Source: Mortierella sp. BCC40632 (taxonomy: Eukaryota; Mortierellomycota; Mortierellomycetes; Mortierellales; Mortierellaceae). From it: a stretch of DNA of 64,000 bases. Both the position numbers and the translations under genes were made by a program. Of this stretch, positions 26,149 through 44,737 are shown one piece after another; within the stretch, counting starts at the first letter, position 1, and every line of letters begins with the position of its first letter. Under the pieces are notes generated by a model. That model saw nothing but the letters and a program-made list of their open reading frames with translations. It was not told where the DNA came from and searched no databases. The stretch is from assembly GCA_011634665.1 (NCBI GenBank), contig WAEK01000015.1, positions 422,001 through 486,000 of the forward strand, in the 5' to 3' direction.

Positions 26149-29100
26149 TCATTTGGATCCAGGAACCGTCTCGCCTGCTTGCTCTGCAAGATTCCGGAAA
26201 ATACCCTGACGAAGGAGAAGCTCGGTAGGGGTATCGTATTCTTCTACTTGACCCTTCTCTAGGACTAGAATCCGATCCGAGTCCATCACTGTCTTGATCC
26301 GGTGTGCAATTGTCAGGACTGTCCGGTCTTGGAACTCTCGACGGATCGTCTTTTGGATCAAATCATCAGTCTCCACATCGACTGCAGCCGTAGCCTCGTC
26401 CAGAACAAGGATCTTGGACTTTCTCAACAAGGCTCGTGCAAGACAGATCAAGGACCGTTGACCAACAGAAAAGTTCTCTCCATTAGGTGAGACCTCGTGA
26501 GAGAGACCTCCTGGTTGAGATTGGATGTATTCCTTCAAATGAGCTCGCTCCAGAGCCATCCAGAGTTCATTGTCCTCGTACTTGCCAAACGGATCCAGAT
26601 TGTCTCGAACTGTGCCTGTGAAGAGAAGTGGATCCTGAGGGATGATAGCCAGACGACTGCGAAGACGTTCCAAACCGACTGTCGAGATGTCAACACCATC
26701 GATCTCGATACATCCTCCATCCTCTTCTTCATCCTCTCCACTGACTCCCTTCTCAGATGTCACAGTCGCCATTGCAGTGTCGACTCCTTTGGTCGGATTC
26801 GAGTCCAAGTCCTGTGATACATCATTCTCACACTCCTTGGCCCACTTGCTGTTGGCTGCTTCGATGATTCGGAACAATGCAAGTGTCAATGATGACTTGC
26901 CTGCACCTGTACGGCCTACAATTCCAATCTTCTCACCTGCTCGCACCTCAAAGTTCACATTTCGGACAACCAGATCCATGCCTTGTCGGTATCGAGTGGA
27001 GTAGTTCTTGAACTCGATCCGACCTTCGGAAGGCCAGGAGTCAGGTAATGACTTGTCAGACTCGAGTTCGAGAGGAGCCTCAGGGTTCTTGTCTGTGTAC
27101 TCTTTGATACGTTCGACACTCACAAGTTGATTCTGGAGTTCACTCAAGCTTGTGATTAAGAATGTCATCATAAAGAGCATATTGAGCGAGTACGACAATG
27201 CAAGACCTGACATTCCAGGTCCTAGTCTCTCCCGTCCAAGCACACAGAGTAAAGCCGTTGCCAAGATGATCACTGCACCCATACACTCAATTCGGAAATT
27301 GAGCCATCGAGTGATGATTGACTGGACAAAGTCAGCGTTGGAAGAGAGATCCAACTTTTGAGCATTCTCATTTACAAACTGGTCTTGGACCCCCATAGCC
27401 CTCAGTGTGGAGACGCCTACTAGAGTCTCACCAAAATGTTGATAAAGCGGCGAGCGAGCAATGGAACGGATCCGAGTGGCAGCATTCGAAGATCGAGTAT
27501 AGTAGAGTTGAAGGTAAATGCAGACCACTAATAACATTGGAAAGAGGGCCAAGATAATTGGGACCGTAATGGCAATCACCACGAGCGTACCGAGAGTTGA
27601 TGTAAAGCAGAAGTAAAAGTCCGAAAAGGCTATTGGGATAAATTCGTCCATGTTGTCCAAGTCAGATGAGAACCGGTTGATGACTCTTCCCACACTATTG
27701 TGAGTTTTATGTTATCAAGAAAAAGTGATATATTAGAGGTTAGTTTGTTCGATGTTTCAGTAAAACCTCCAATGGATGCTCCTTCAGATTATACTTACGG
27801 AGTTGTATCGTAAAAGCTATGTTAGATCAAAATATCAGAAAATGAGAACATAGGAGAAAGAAGCAGCAATAGTGAGTATCTCTACCTCGGTCTTTCTCTC
27901 TTTCTCTCCTCTCTTTCTCTCCTCTCTTTTGATATCAGTTTCCACACTCATGTCTATTGACCCAGCCAGCGGTTCAATTTACCTCATCGGCAATCGGAGG
28001 ATCTTGTCCAATAACTCATTGTGAAGCACTTTCGACGCTCGGACTCCTGCACAGATAAAGATAATCATACTGACTCCAATATCGAGCATAATATTAAGAG
28101 CCACCAGGAATCCGTAGATCCCAAGGAACATGCCAATCGAGTTGGCGCGGTCTGAGTTCAAGGTGCTCGCCCAGTCCTGAAGCCAAAAACTGATTCCGAG
28201 TTGAGTAGCCTGAAAACAACAAAAGGTAAAGAACCCCAAGAGCAAAAAGAGATACGTCCTATCATTCACCAAGAAAGAGATCCATCGTGATTAGCCTCTG
28301 GAAATACTGGATAGAATAGTCATCATGTACTCAAAAGGGTGAGGAGAGAGGTTGAATGTCTCGGAACATACGCTGCTTTGGCATAGACCTTAAACACTCG
28401 AAATCCAACAATCCCATCTGCTGCTTCCTCTTCTTCGACAAGTTGTGCCTTCTGATCGTCATTAGGAGTGGATAAGATCTCTGGTTCCTCAGCTACTTCA
28501 TCGACGTTTGATTCATCGTCGGCATCCAGCATGGCACTATGGTCTTCTTCAATCCCTTCCATGGAGCTGGGTCGTTTGTGGCCGACAGCCTTGTCTTTAC
28601 CCCTCCGTTTCTTCTTCTCTGTTGCCGAGTACTCACTGACGAGTTGAGAAAACGATCCATTGTGATCCATTAGACTGTTGTAGGTTCCAATCTCACTAAT
28701 CTTGCCGTCCTTCATCACCACAATTTGATCCGCATCTGTCAAGTGGTGGATTCCATGAGTGATCAACAACCTCGTCTTGTTGGCAAGTAATCCGTTTGGT
28801 CCAATCAGTTGTGTCCACAGGTGCTGGTCTACATGTGCATCGACAGCACTCAGTGGGTCATCCAAGAGATAGATGTCGGCATCCTGATAAGCAGCTCGAG
28901 CCAACGACACTCGTTGTTTCTGACCTCCTGACAAGTTGATTCCGCGTTCACCAATCTCGGTCATGTCGCCTGATGGAAGCATGTTGAAATCTGGAATCAA
29001 CTCAGAGGCCATCACCACACGGTCGTAGCGCTCCTGGTCAAACTCTTGACCAAACACGATATTTTCTCTCAGAGTGGCATTGATGATCCAGGCTTGTTGA

Positions 29101-31804
29101 GGTACATAGGCCATCTTTCCTTGAGTAAGAACCTTTCCAGTGACTCTGTACATATCACCGATGATGGAACTGATGAGTGACGACTTTCCTTGTCCGATCT
29201 TTCCCATCACAATTGTCAAGCTTCCTGTTTTCACTTGAAGATTGATGTCGGTCAATGTATACTGGTCCGAAGTTTTGTTTACATCAAGTCCATCTGCGGC
29301 AAACATTGTCAATGTCGAGTCTGTATGAGTGATGTACAGACCGACTTCATTTCCATCAGCTGGGGTCCATGAGAAAGTTCCATTGGTCACCTGCATAGCT
29401 ACACTCTCACTTGATTGTCCAAAGATGGCCTTCTCTGTGCTGTTACTGATCAATGAGCTTTTGTCCGTGGAGTCGGTATTCGAGTCGTCAAGCTCCTCCT
29501 GGAGAAGAAACTTTTGAATGCGCCTCGCTGCGACAAGAAATGAAATTGCATTATTGATGATGACAGAAAGTCGGCCAATGGGTTTGGCAAGTCGATTGAA
29601 GAGTGTTACACTCACAAAAATGACTTGAGCCGATATGACACCCTTTGAACCACCAGGACCGCCAACGAGCGCATACACTGTCAAAGAAAGAAATATCATT
29701 AGACTTGGTATGGAGGTGAACATAATCATCATGAAGGTGACAGTGGTTCCCATGTGAACAATATGTCTCAACTCCTTGGTCCGATATTCGTTCAGTTTGG
29801 CAGTAAAAGGTCGTTCCCAGGCGTAGAGCTTCACGATCTTGATACCAGAGAGAATCTCTGTCAAAAGTCTCACTCGTCCATCCATCGATTCGAGTTTCTT
29901 ATCCTTGGCTCGAGCCAAGATCTTGGCAATCAATCCTTGTGCAGGTGATATCAATATGACAACGCCTAGTCCCACAAAGCAGCTCGGACCGAGTTGTTTG
30001 TACAGGAGAGCCATTCCAATAGCAACCTCAAAGGGAGATGAAATGGCAATATTGCACCAAGACAATCCCTCAGCAACTCGAGTCGCATCGACTGACATGT
30101 GGTTACTGATCTCTCCGACTGTTGCCTCGCGTCTTGCGCTAGGAGAGAGTTTGAGAGACTTTCGATAGATCATAGATGTCAATCCTGCCTTCATCCTGAG
30201 ACCATAGTTCTTTGAATGCTGAGAGACCTGACCACTGGCGATTGCACCGATGACAACTGCACCAAACATGGCAAATGCAAGGATAACTCCCAACGATGCA
30301 TCCTGAGGGGTATCGTTATTGAAAGATGAAATAAAATTCAAGATTGCATCCAGGAAGACAGGTTGGATATAGTCGGCTACAGACTCGACCAAGGCAATCA
30401 CCACAATGGGAATCCAGGCTCTCCCACCAGCCTTGAGGATCACCCAAGGAAGAGAAGGTTGGCGGTTTCGTCGTTTGCAGCTCTGCACATGAGATGTCCA
30501 GGCTCGGTCCAACAGAGGTTGACTCTGAGATGCCAGGATTGAATGTGGCATCATATTGGCAATGTCCTCAGCCTGCATTGGTCGGCGATATCCTGAGGCA
30601 ATGATCTTTTGCATGTATTGGAACGACAGCCGCGAGAATAGATTGGCACGCTCATAGGAGGTAGATTGTTCGGTAGGGACAGATCGATTGGTCTTGTTGG
30701 TTGAGGTCTCCTTGTGGTGTTCGGAAAAGGAGCGTGGCCATGTCTCAAAGACAAAGCCGATGGCGATGGAAGCAAAGTAGACACAAAAGGCGACAAATTG
30801 AGATTGAGTAGTTAGGGCTAGGTCGTGTTGGGTCCGGATATTAATGGAGGTGGTGATGATGTTGAGGAAATAGAATACAAAGATATAAGAGGAAGATCGG
30901 CTGTTGAATTTGTTCTCTGTGTAGAGCAACGGGATGGCGAACAGCTGTTGTTGAGGTAGAAAATGAGAGTTTTTTTTTTTGAATGTTTGGAAGGAAGGAG
31001 GGGAGAAAAGGAAGAGGGAGGGAGAGCAGAAAGGATGGAAGGAGGAGAGAAAAGAAGGAGGGAAGTTAGGAAAGGAGAAAAGGAGAAAGGGAGGAGGGAA
31101 GGAAAGAAGGAAAGAAGATCGGGTCAGATCCATGAAATAATGAAACTTCTGCTAATCAAGAACCAGAATATCATTGTAATAAAAGAAGGACTTAAGAACA
31201 CAATACCCAGGAAGCCAAGAGGGATCCAGTGGCAAGGATGGTCGAGGGAGCACTGGCTGAGTCACGAGCGAGAAGGACCACTCTGGCAACAAGAGCAGCA
31301 TTGACAGTCGTAATACTCAGGAGCGAGGCCCAGTAGATCCATCGTTGGTGTTGCCGAGAGAGAGCACTGCGTTGCGCGAGACTCGTCTGAGAGTTCAGGT
31401 AGTAGATTCTGATGGCAAACACAACCACAGTGACAAGAGCAGGAAGACCAAGCAGGATGCTGCGCAAAAGAGTCAAAACGAGAAAGAGTCAAAGGGAAGA
31501 ACGACCTAGATTAGAACAAGCAGCACATTCTGAGCACTCCAGAGGAGAAACGAGGAATCCAAATAGTCAATGCCTGTCAAGAGTCACCTACGTGTCTTCA
31601 AAGCACAGAGTCAGATCGACACGAGAGTCGCTGGTGGGACCCTAGATTGTGGAGCAGGGATAGTGAAGAGGAAGGCGAGAGAGTCAATAGGGTGGAGGCG
31701 AGGACATAGCTGGTGGCAAGACATGAGAATGAACAACAGGCGATCTATGCAACAGGATGTGTACATACCCAACCCTCAGCTCCTTTGCAATAGCGGGTAC
31801 TCAT
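26149..31804 (-). CDS. ABCC/MRP-type ABC transporter, copy 1 (intact)
   Basis: Exons: 31804-31769, 31641-31592, 31459-31207, 30944-28372, 28258-27983, 27816-27799 (18 nt), 27694-26149; 4752 nt, 1583 aa. The N-terminus is the extra TMD0 of full MRPs (WGPTSDSRVD, LTLCFEDT, then about four hydrophobic helices). Membrane domain 1 follows, then NBD1 with Walker A GKIGQGKSS, signature LSGGQKQR and Walker B YLLDDPLSAVD (Asp in place of the catalytic Glu, normal for MRPs). An acidic linker, membrane domain 2 and NBD2 ([27 protein letters not shown]) complete it. Related fungal proteins (Ycf1, Bpt1) export glutathione conjugates, metals or drugs, mostly into the vacuole. Substrate here is unknown. It is convergent with the nucleotidase gene. 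Confidence 0.94.
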
Positions 31805-32679
31805 TCTGTCACTTTATCAAAGTTGTCGCTGCACAATACCACATCCAAGAGCGGTCGAGATGGTAAGCAGCCCTTCGCTTGGCGAATGAAACGGTGCTCA
31901 AGGGTGTGAGGCGATGGAGTCGTCGGAGCGGTTGTGAGGAGAAGAGTTGAGCGATGGGGTAGTATCATGCAATGGCCGGTTTATATGGTCTGTCCGAAAA
32001 GAAATGATGGCACCCTCTTAGATACGATGATGGGACCACCAACCTTGTCTCCCCTCGCATCCTGTCGTTGTGCCCTTGGTCTTCTTGCCTTGGAATGGAG
32101 GCTTAGTGAGTACCAAAGGTGAGATTGCTTCCCAATCTTCGAACCGTATTATCTTGCAGAATGCAAAGCTGTACTTGAAAAGAGCCTCCTGGACCCTGAA
32201 TCTAGGACACCATTCAGGGTGAGATCTGAAATGGCGGTAGAAAAAATACCAGTTTCGAGACCCAAATCCCAGGGCTCGGCAACAGACACCAACTTACAGA
32301 AACAAGTGCACCTGAGAGACATCAATCCAAGGTCCCTATAGAGAGTGAACCCTGACTAACAAGAAAGCTGCGGAAAGGCTGATTCCCAGCCAGAGTTTCC
32401 CAAACCGATGCCACATCTTTAAAAATAATTCGGTTTAAAGCTTGAGACGAGTGCTCGGTAGCAGCAACTCATTAGGCGTAATTCAGAGTCAACTGCCCAG
32501 TCATTAGTCAAAATGGTGGTCAATAAGACAGTCAGCATGGCAGTCAATACGGCAGTCAATACGGCAGTCAATATGGCATACGCACTCGACTACTAACTGG
32601 ACACAGTGTTTGTGTCACCACACTTGGGGCTGGCTAGAAATAGCGGTCTATCTTGGTTAGGGCTAGAGGAGATCACAGC
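31805..32679. other. Upstream region of ABC transporter copy 1 and duplication junction
   Basis: This 0.9-kb stretch is the presumed promoter of ABC transporter copy 1. It is homologous to 38724-39725 with scattered substitutions and indels. It contains a 12-bp tandem repeat at 32528-32578 that is not expanded in the other unit. I see no gene; the ORFs here are short and lack family resemblance. Confidence 0.6.
32528..32578. repeat. 12-bp minisatellite (CAGTCAATACGG unit)
   Basis: Three to four copies of a 12-bp unit lie in the upstream region of ABC copy 1, with diverged copies just before it. The homologous place in unit 2 (about 39600-39630) lacks the array, so it expanded or contracted after duplication. 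Confidence 0.8.
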
Positions 32680-32862
32680 AATGGAGATAGCAAGTCTTCA
32701 ACCTCTTCTTCTTCGTCCACCTTGGCGACTTTGGAGAACCAATCCCCTACCAAGCTGAGCCACTTCCTGGATGTGGATGGTACTCATCCAGCCATCGAGA
32801 TTGAGTCTCCTACACCTATCCGTATCCACTCCTCGTCATCCATTTCATCTCAAGCTTCTTAA
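32680..32862 (+). pseudogene. Duplicated 3' fragment of the nucleotidase gene
   Basis: The last ~60 codons of the Sdt1-like gene (Ser-rich tail ending SISSQAS and its TAA) plus the 3' UTR were carried along by the tandem duplication. Only a few substitutions separate it from 25700-25881 (for example a Ser-to-Thr and a Ser-to-Leu change). It has no start codon context, HAD motifs or promoter of its own, so it is a dead fragment, though an ORF reads into it from 32653. Confidence 0.9.
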
Positions 32863-33128
32863 GAGTAGAGAGAGTAGAGAGATATTTGATTTCTGTATAT
32901 TCCCCTCTTCCTTCTCCCTCTCCTCACCTTCTTTACATCCCTAAACTACCTCGAGACCTCTCCTTCCTGTCCCACTTCTCCTCATAGACTAATCCTATCC
33001 TCGGTATTCTATCGTACAACAGAGTAATATTACTTTTCTCAAAAAAACAATAACATCAACAACAACAACAACAACAACAACCTCTCAGGATTATGTCTAA
33101 ATCTTGTCCGTTCTTAGTTCTGTTGGAT

Positions 33129-38723
<5,595 letters not shown>

Positions 38724-41559
38724 TCTGTCACTTTATCAAAGTTGTCGCTGCACAATACCACATCCAAGAGAAGTCGAGATGGTAAGCGGCCCTTCACTTG
38801 GCTAATGAAACGGAGCCCAAGGGTGCGAGACGATGGAATCGTTAGAGCAGTTGTGAGGAGTGCTGAGCGAAGGGAAGAAAAAAAGTGTAAACCAGGGAAA
38901 GTGAAGGGATGGGGGGAGCTTCAAGCAAAAGGGCAGTTTATATGGTTTGCCCAAGAAGAAAAGCTCCATTGGGTACAACAGTGGGACGTACCACGAACTT
39001 TGTCTCTCCGCCGCAGTCCATCTCTGGGCCCTCGAATTTTTATGACTTGGAACGGAGGCTTGCTGAGTACCAAAGTCGAATTCGGGATCGTTTCCGAAGA
39101 AGGTTGGAATTGCTGAACTGTCTTAGTGGTGCCGAGATATCGTTCCATTCGCGGCAATCAATCCCCTCAACGTTCTGAGCTCCCTCTTGTACGCCTAGAC
39201 GACTTTGACCCCTAATCCTCGAATTGCATCATCTTGTTGAATGGAGAACTATACTTAACAAGAGCCTCCTAGACCCAGGCTCAAAGACACCTTGCAGGGT
39301 CAAGACATAGAAAGCAGATGAACCGATAGAATTGTGGTAGCGGTAATGTCAGTTTCGGGTTCCGAATCTTGGAGACTCGGCAACTAACATAAACTTTCAG
39401 AAGTAGGTGCCTTTGAGTGACATCAATCCAAAGTCCCGACCAAGATTGAATGAAGACTGGGAAGAAATATGCGAAAGGCGGATTCCCAGCCAGAATTCCC
39501 CAAACCGATGCAACATCTTTAAAATTTATTAGGTTTAAAGCTCGAGACGAGTACTCGGTAGCAGCTACTCATTAGACGTAATTCAGAGTCTACAATCCAG
39601 TCAGTAGTCATTATGGTGGTCACTATGGCATATGTGTCCGACTATTAACTGTTGGACACAACGTTTGTGTCATCACATCTGAGGTCGGGTGAGAATAGCG
39701 GTTTACCTCTCAGTCAGGGTCAGAGTGGACACACGACTGTGATCATTGGTGCATTGGTGAACAAGAGAAACACTGCGAGTCTCAACAGTTGTCAAGACTG
39801 GACCAAAGAAAAAAGGATTAGAAACGACAGAGAACGAGAGTACTCTTTATTAAATATCTATTTGCTTCAACTATGCTTATGGGACTATGGGTGGGTTCTA
39901 TATCTTTCTTGCTTTGAGTATCCCCGAGCCATTCCGGCATAATGACCCACAGGTCTGGGCCATCCTGAGCACTCCTGAGCCAAGCGGTCCATTACCTTGT
40001 ACATTCCGAGACTTATCTTGACCCTTGGCCTACAAAAGCCCTGAATGGTTTCGTTCTCTGGTTCTTTTGTCCTCACTCTACCAGATCCTTTCTTTGTAGC
40101 ATGTGAGGGTTCTGGGGTGCAAGTGTCACCTGTCTCCTTGGAGGACCAGCGGAGAGTAGCTCTACTCTCAGAACTCTCACGCCATTGGAATGGAAAGATC
40201 CAAAACTTTAAATCACTTTCTCTGGTTCAGACCCCCTCATGTTGATCTGACAGGTAGATTTGGAAAAAAAACACACATGGCCAAGAAGAAAAAATGTTTG
40301 TTTATTTGTGGGTGACCGAAACACACGGGACACATCTTTCCTCTTGGATACCCAGCAGATACGGCTGTCTTTTCTTGACTGAATTTGAACCTCGATCGTG
40401 TCGCATGCCATTTGATCGGACTACAAAGGCATCATGATTTATCAAGCGCAACTTTAGAGAAGAAAGCTGTAAAAATGCTCTCGCTCTCTTTTTCCGAGCA
40501 ATCCAAGGAGCTGTTAAAACTCAGGTCCTAGTCGATTCCTTTCTCAGTCCCTCGTAAGTTGAAGGACTGTTTGAAGTGGGAGAATCTAGGAATGCCTAGG
40601 AGAGGGATATGGAAAAAGGAGAAACGTGTCTTTCTTCCGAAGAGAAAACATTAGCCATTTTGGAGTAAGTCTTTCAAGTCCTTGTATGCTCCTTACCAAC
40701 CGCCCGAGTCATGGTTGACCAAGTCCGCAACTCATAGCATAAAGATGATTGGGGATCCTCGAGGTAATGGCGACACATTTCTCTAGGGCTAAAGCGCAAT
40801 GATGTGCACGGACCAGGTGGTCTCTGATCCAGTTCAAACCTAGCTGAGGTACAATGATGGAGCTCTCTCTCCTCTAGTCATCAACATAGCGACTCATAAC
40901 AGTCTCTGTTTCTTGGGCATCTTGTGGTGCGAGATGTGTCTGAGAGACTCGATCAAGTTTTATCGATGGTGCATCATCGACAAGCTCCGACATGGATTGA
41001 TCATGTGCGGAGACGAAGTATGAGTGGAGATGGACAAGAACGGACACGAGGGAAAGCGGGGAAAGAAAGTAGTCACAGCTCTCACTCGCTCTCTCACTTA
41101 CACACACACACTCTCTCTCTCTCTTTCTCTCTTCTCTGACTACTTCTTTCGCACACTCTCCCTTGGCATGGAGCATGGTGCTTGCCCAAGAAGGCTCTCC
41201 AGCCTTTCCTTCGGTGTCGGGGCCCGAGAAAAAAAAAAAAAAAAGATCGAATGCCCACCGCCCCTTAATGGGACCTTCCTCAGACTCAAAGCTAAAACCT
41301 TGCTCTGCTGTCTTCTTTCTCCCTTCACACCCTTCCCCATCCTCTTCAGGTAAAGACGCCATGTCCCTTTGTCCATCTGGATTCTCGCTCGTTCGCGCTT
41401 TTCATGTTTGTTGTAATCCCCGTCAGTCGTCCGCAGGAAGAGGATATAACCCTATACGATGGCACCCTTCTCCTCTTATCCATGCCCTCTCCTTTTCCTA
41501 GTACTCATCGCGAAAGAGAAACTAGGCCATAGGAGACCCGACGTGTGTTGTTCATGCTA

Positions 41560-41591
<32 letters not shown>

Positions 41592-42023
41592 GTTTCCTTG
41601 CCTGGCCATGCCGCAGAGCTTCATCCATGTCTAAATTGGATGGCTCACAGGGAGGCGCAAGAGATTACAGCAGCGCCTCCATTGGCATTTCTCAAAGAAA
41701 ATGAAAAAAATCTGCCCTTCCCCTTTCCTCCCCCTTACACGCGACTCGTGTCAGAGAGTAAAAGAGTCAAACCACCGTTTCAGCCATCAGCGCTGGAGGC
41801 TGAGCGTTCAAGAGAAGGAGAAAGGAGAGCCATTGGCTCTTTTGTAAGCTAGTCCTCTCAATCGCCCTGGAGTACTTGTAGGGTATTCTCCTCTGCTCGT
41901 CTCGGTCTCTCCCACGCTCCAGGTCCCAATATCCCCCTCCTATACCTTCCCATGCCCTCTCAATGCCTGCATGTGTTGATACCAGTCTCAACTCACAATG
42001 ATTTTTTGTTTTAGCCTACCAAG
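38724..42023. other. Upstream regions of ABC copy 2 and eIF5A
   Basis: The left third (to about 39725) is duplicated ABC upstream sequence. Beyond that I see no recognisable gene. Low-complexity stretches occur at 41090-41135 (CA/CT) and 41563-41591 (T-run). On the eIF5A side, a TATA-like string at 41441-41448 and an intron acceptor (TTTTAG at 42009-42014), ten bases before the ATG, suggest a 5'-UTR intron; a donor near 41843 is plausible. Two short coding-like ORFs (40045-40245 plus, 40874-40993 minus) remain unexplained. Confidence 0.5.
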
Positions 42024-42616
42024 ATGTCTGACGACGAGAGTCACAATCATACTTTCGAGGCCGCCGTTTCTGGTGCTTCGGCGACCTACCCTATGCAGTG
42101 CTCTGCTTTGCGCAAGAACGGCCACGTTGTCATCAAGGGCCGCCCTTGTAAGATTGTCGACATGTCGACCTCTAAGACCGGCAAGCACGGTCACGCCAAA
42201 GTTCACCTGGTTGCTATCGACATCTTCACTTCCAAGAAGCTCGAGGATATCTCGCCCTCGACCCACAACATGGATGTTCCCAACGTCACTCGCACTGAAT
42301 TCCAATTGATCAACGTTGATGATGGCTTCCTTAGCTTGCTGACCTCTGATGGTGTCTCCAAGGACGATGTCAGGGTCCCCGAGGGTGAGCTTGGTACGAA
42401 GATTACGAATGACTTTGAAGATGGCAAGGATGTAAGTTTGTTTCCCTCCCCCTCTCTCCAAGTCGGATCTCCAATTGCTCAAATGTACAGTCTACAATCA
42501 CAAACTAATACCGCTGTTATGATGAATGGTTCTACCTGTTTTAGCTCTTGGTCACTGTTGTTGCTGCCATGGGTGAGGAGGCTGCTCTCTCCGTCAGAGA
42601 TGCTCCCAAGCAATAA
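42024..42616 (+). CDS. EIF5A: Translation factor eIF5A
   Basis: Exons: 42024-42431 and 42545-42616; 480 nt, 159 aa, the usual length. The start [12 protein letters not shown] is followed by the hypusine loop [12 protein letters not shown], with the modifiable Lys at about residue 54. GRPCKIVDM and [11 protein letters not shown] are conserved, and [13 protein letters not shown] is near the C-terminus. eIF5A, after hypusination by deoxyhypusine synthase and hydroxylase, helps ribosomes through stalling peptide bonds and termination. The A of the ATG lies ten nucleotides after a likely 5'-UTR intron acceptor. It is convergent with the LRR gene 405 bp downstream. Confidence 0.98.
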
Positions 42617-43021
42617 ATATAGGACTGAAAGACTTTTCCTCCTTCTTTCCTTCCCTCCTTCTCTTTCTCCTTCTCCTTCTCTATTCCTAACATTCGATCG
42701 GAAATGGATCATGGAGCGATGCACGCAAGTCCCTGTTCCACTTCCCTTATCCCTCACCCATCCCTTCCTGTTGTAGTGCCATGATGCAGGAAGTGAAAAG
42801 AGTTGAACGCTTTGTCGTTGTCCATAATCACAATAAAAACACATCCCACAAAAAAAACCCCTTTCCCCCTCCTGATCTACCTTTTTTTTTTTTTTTTTTT
42901 TTTTTTTGTTATTTCAGGGAGCAAAGCAACATTACGCGGGATATATAATTGAATAGGCAAAGATTGAGTGGATGTGAATATGAGTGTATATAAAATAGAA
43001 CTTGGGCCCTTTTTTTCACCC
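42617..43021. other. Convergent 3' regions of eIF5A and LRR genes
   Basis: This 405-bp spacer between two convergent genes holds CT-rich sequence at 42640-42680, a T-run at 42883-42907, and AATAAAAA-like signals near 42832. No gene was seen. It is most likely 3' UTRs and terminators of both genes. Confidence 0.6.
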
Positions 43022-43484
43022 TCATGGACTCGCCACAAGAGCCTTTTCAGCTGTCGAAGACGAGGATCGACCCTTGAGTCGTAAAGAGAATCGGGGTTTA
43101 GTGGACGTGGATGAGGTCGGGGCTGAATTAGAGGAGTTTAAACCACCTGTCATTGTCGTCGTTGTTGTCCCCCCAGGCAAAACCGGTCCTGATCCCGGTA
43201 CATACCCTGGCGGGAAAAAGGCCGTTGTCGAAGCAATCGAAATCTCGGATCTTGGTGAACTAGATTCCGTCGTCATCGCCATAGTCGTTGCCACAGTCAG
43301 GGAAGGGTAGGATGAAGAGGCCGACAAGGTCCCTCCTGTGTAGGACTGCGTGGTCGTCGTTGATCCAGCGGCGCCCAGTTCTTGACGAGAAGCCCGTCTT
43401 CGTATCCGAAATCCAAGTCCATGTCCCTGATTTGAGGCCTGACTGTTTTGGCCTATGGTCTGGCTCGGGATAATAATGGAAGAC

Positions 43485-43545
<61 letters not shown>

Positions 43546-44567
43546 GGAACGGATGATTCATTGCCGCTGTGAGTTGAGTAGGTGAGGCCATTGCTGAATG
43601 GGATAAGGGTGCAACGCCGATATCCATTGACTGCATCACACCATGCGGACGAAGATGGCCGAACGGGGATCCAGGACGAGATGCTGTTGTGGCTGTCTGG
43701 GAGTACATCGAGGTCATTGACTCTTGTTTAGCGGTAGTGGTGGGGCCTTGAGCGGTGGTCATGGCAGCTGAAGGAGATGGAGGTACGAATGCAGGCGGAG
43801 CGGTGATGGGTCGAGCACAAAACAAGAGTCGGACTCGCTCCATCTCTGTGTTCCAGTGGGGGACACAGAGTGTGTACTCGAGTGGGATCAACTGATCGTT
43901 CTTTTCCATCATCTTGCCTCGTTTGTAGGATGTCTCAAAATAAGGTCCATCACAGAAACTACACTTTCTAGCAGTTCGAAGATAAGACTTGAGATGAGGT
44001 GGTAGCATCTGAAGCATGGCCACCGTCGATTTCGACGTGGGACTCTGAAAGAGATCTCGGCGACGACGGACAATAACCCTTGCTGCGAGCTCCATTAACG
44101 TTGGTGGCGAATGAAGTGGAGAATGAACAAATTCTTGTTGGAGTGGACATCGGTCAACTCGAATGCGCCTCAACATCTGTAGTCGACCGATCTCGGCCGG
44201 TAGGACAGTCAGGGGATTATCGGACAAGTCCAAAGTCGCGAGGTTCTTGAGTTGTCCAATCTCGGAGGGGATCACCTCGAGTCGGTTTGAGGCCAAGGTA
44301 AGCGAAGTAAGCTTGACAAGCTCACCAATACTAGTGGGTAAAGATTCAATAAAGTTGAAGGCAAGCTTGAGATCGACTAACTTGGTCAGGTACCGAATCG
44401 AATCTGGAATCTGAGTGAGGCTGTTCTTGGACAGATCCAGCAAAGTTAGATTGCGGAGACAACCAATTTCAACAGGGATACTGCAGAGATCATTGCAGCA
44501 GCTGTGGTGAAGTAAGCGAGAAATATGCACGTAGTCAGGAGGGAGAGAGCAAAAACAAGGGTTATAG

Positions 44568-44608
<41 letters not shown>

Positions 44609-44702
44609 AGAGAGAGAACAGAAGAATGAAGGGGAGAAATTAGAGTGGCGCCATTGAGAACATAGCAGACATAGCAGACGTTTGGGAGAGGAGGTTAAAA
44701 GG

Positions 44703-44737
<35 letters not shown>

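Larger units (their letters stand above)
25698..32679. repeat. Tandem segmental duplication, unit 1 (~7 kb)
   Basis: Sequence from about 25698 (inside the last exon of the nucleotidase gene) to about 32675 is repeated in direct orientation from about 32680 to 39725, with an offset close to 6981 bp at the left end. The unit holds the nucleotidase tail and 3' UTR, the whole ABC transporter gene and its upstream region. The junction is at about 32670-32680, where the sequence switches from ABC upstream sequence back to nucleotidase-tail sequence. Confidence 0.95.

Noticed and set aside
40045..40245. 66-aa plus ORF containing LEDQRRVALLSELSRHW
   Set aside because: Coding-like composition only; no splice partners or family match, in a spacer next to the duplication end.
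40874..40993. 39-codon minus ORF starting MSELVDDAPSIKLD
   Set aside because: Good start context and composition, but no homologue recognised, no second exon and no promoter features. It is too short to annotate without expression data.
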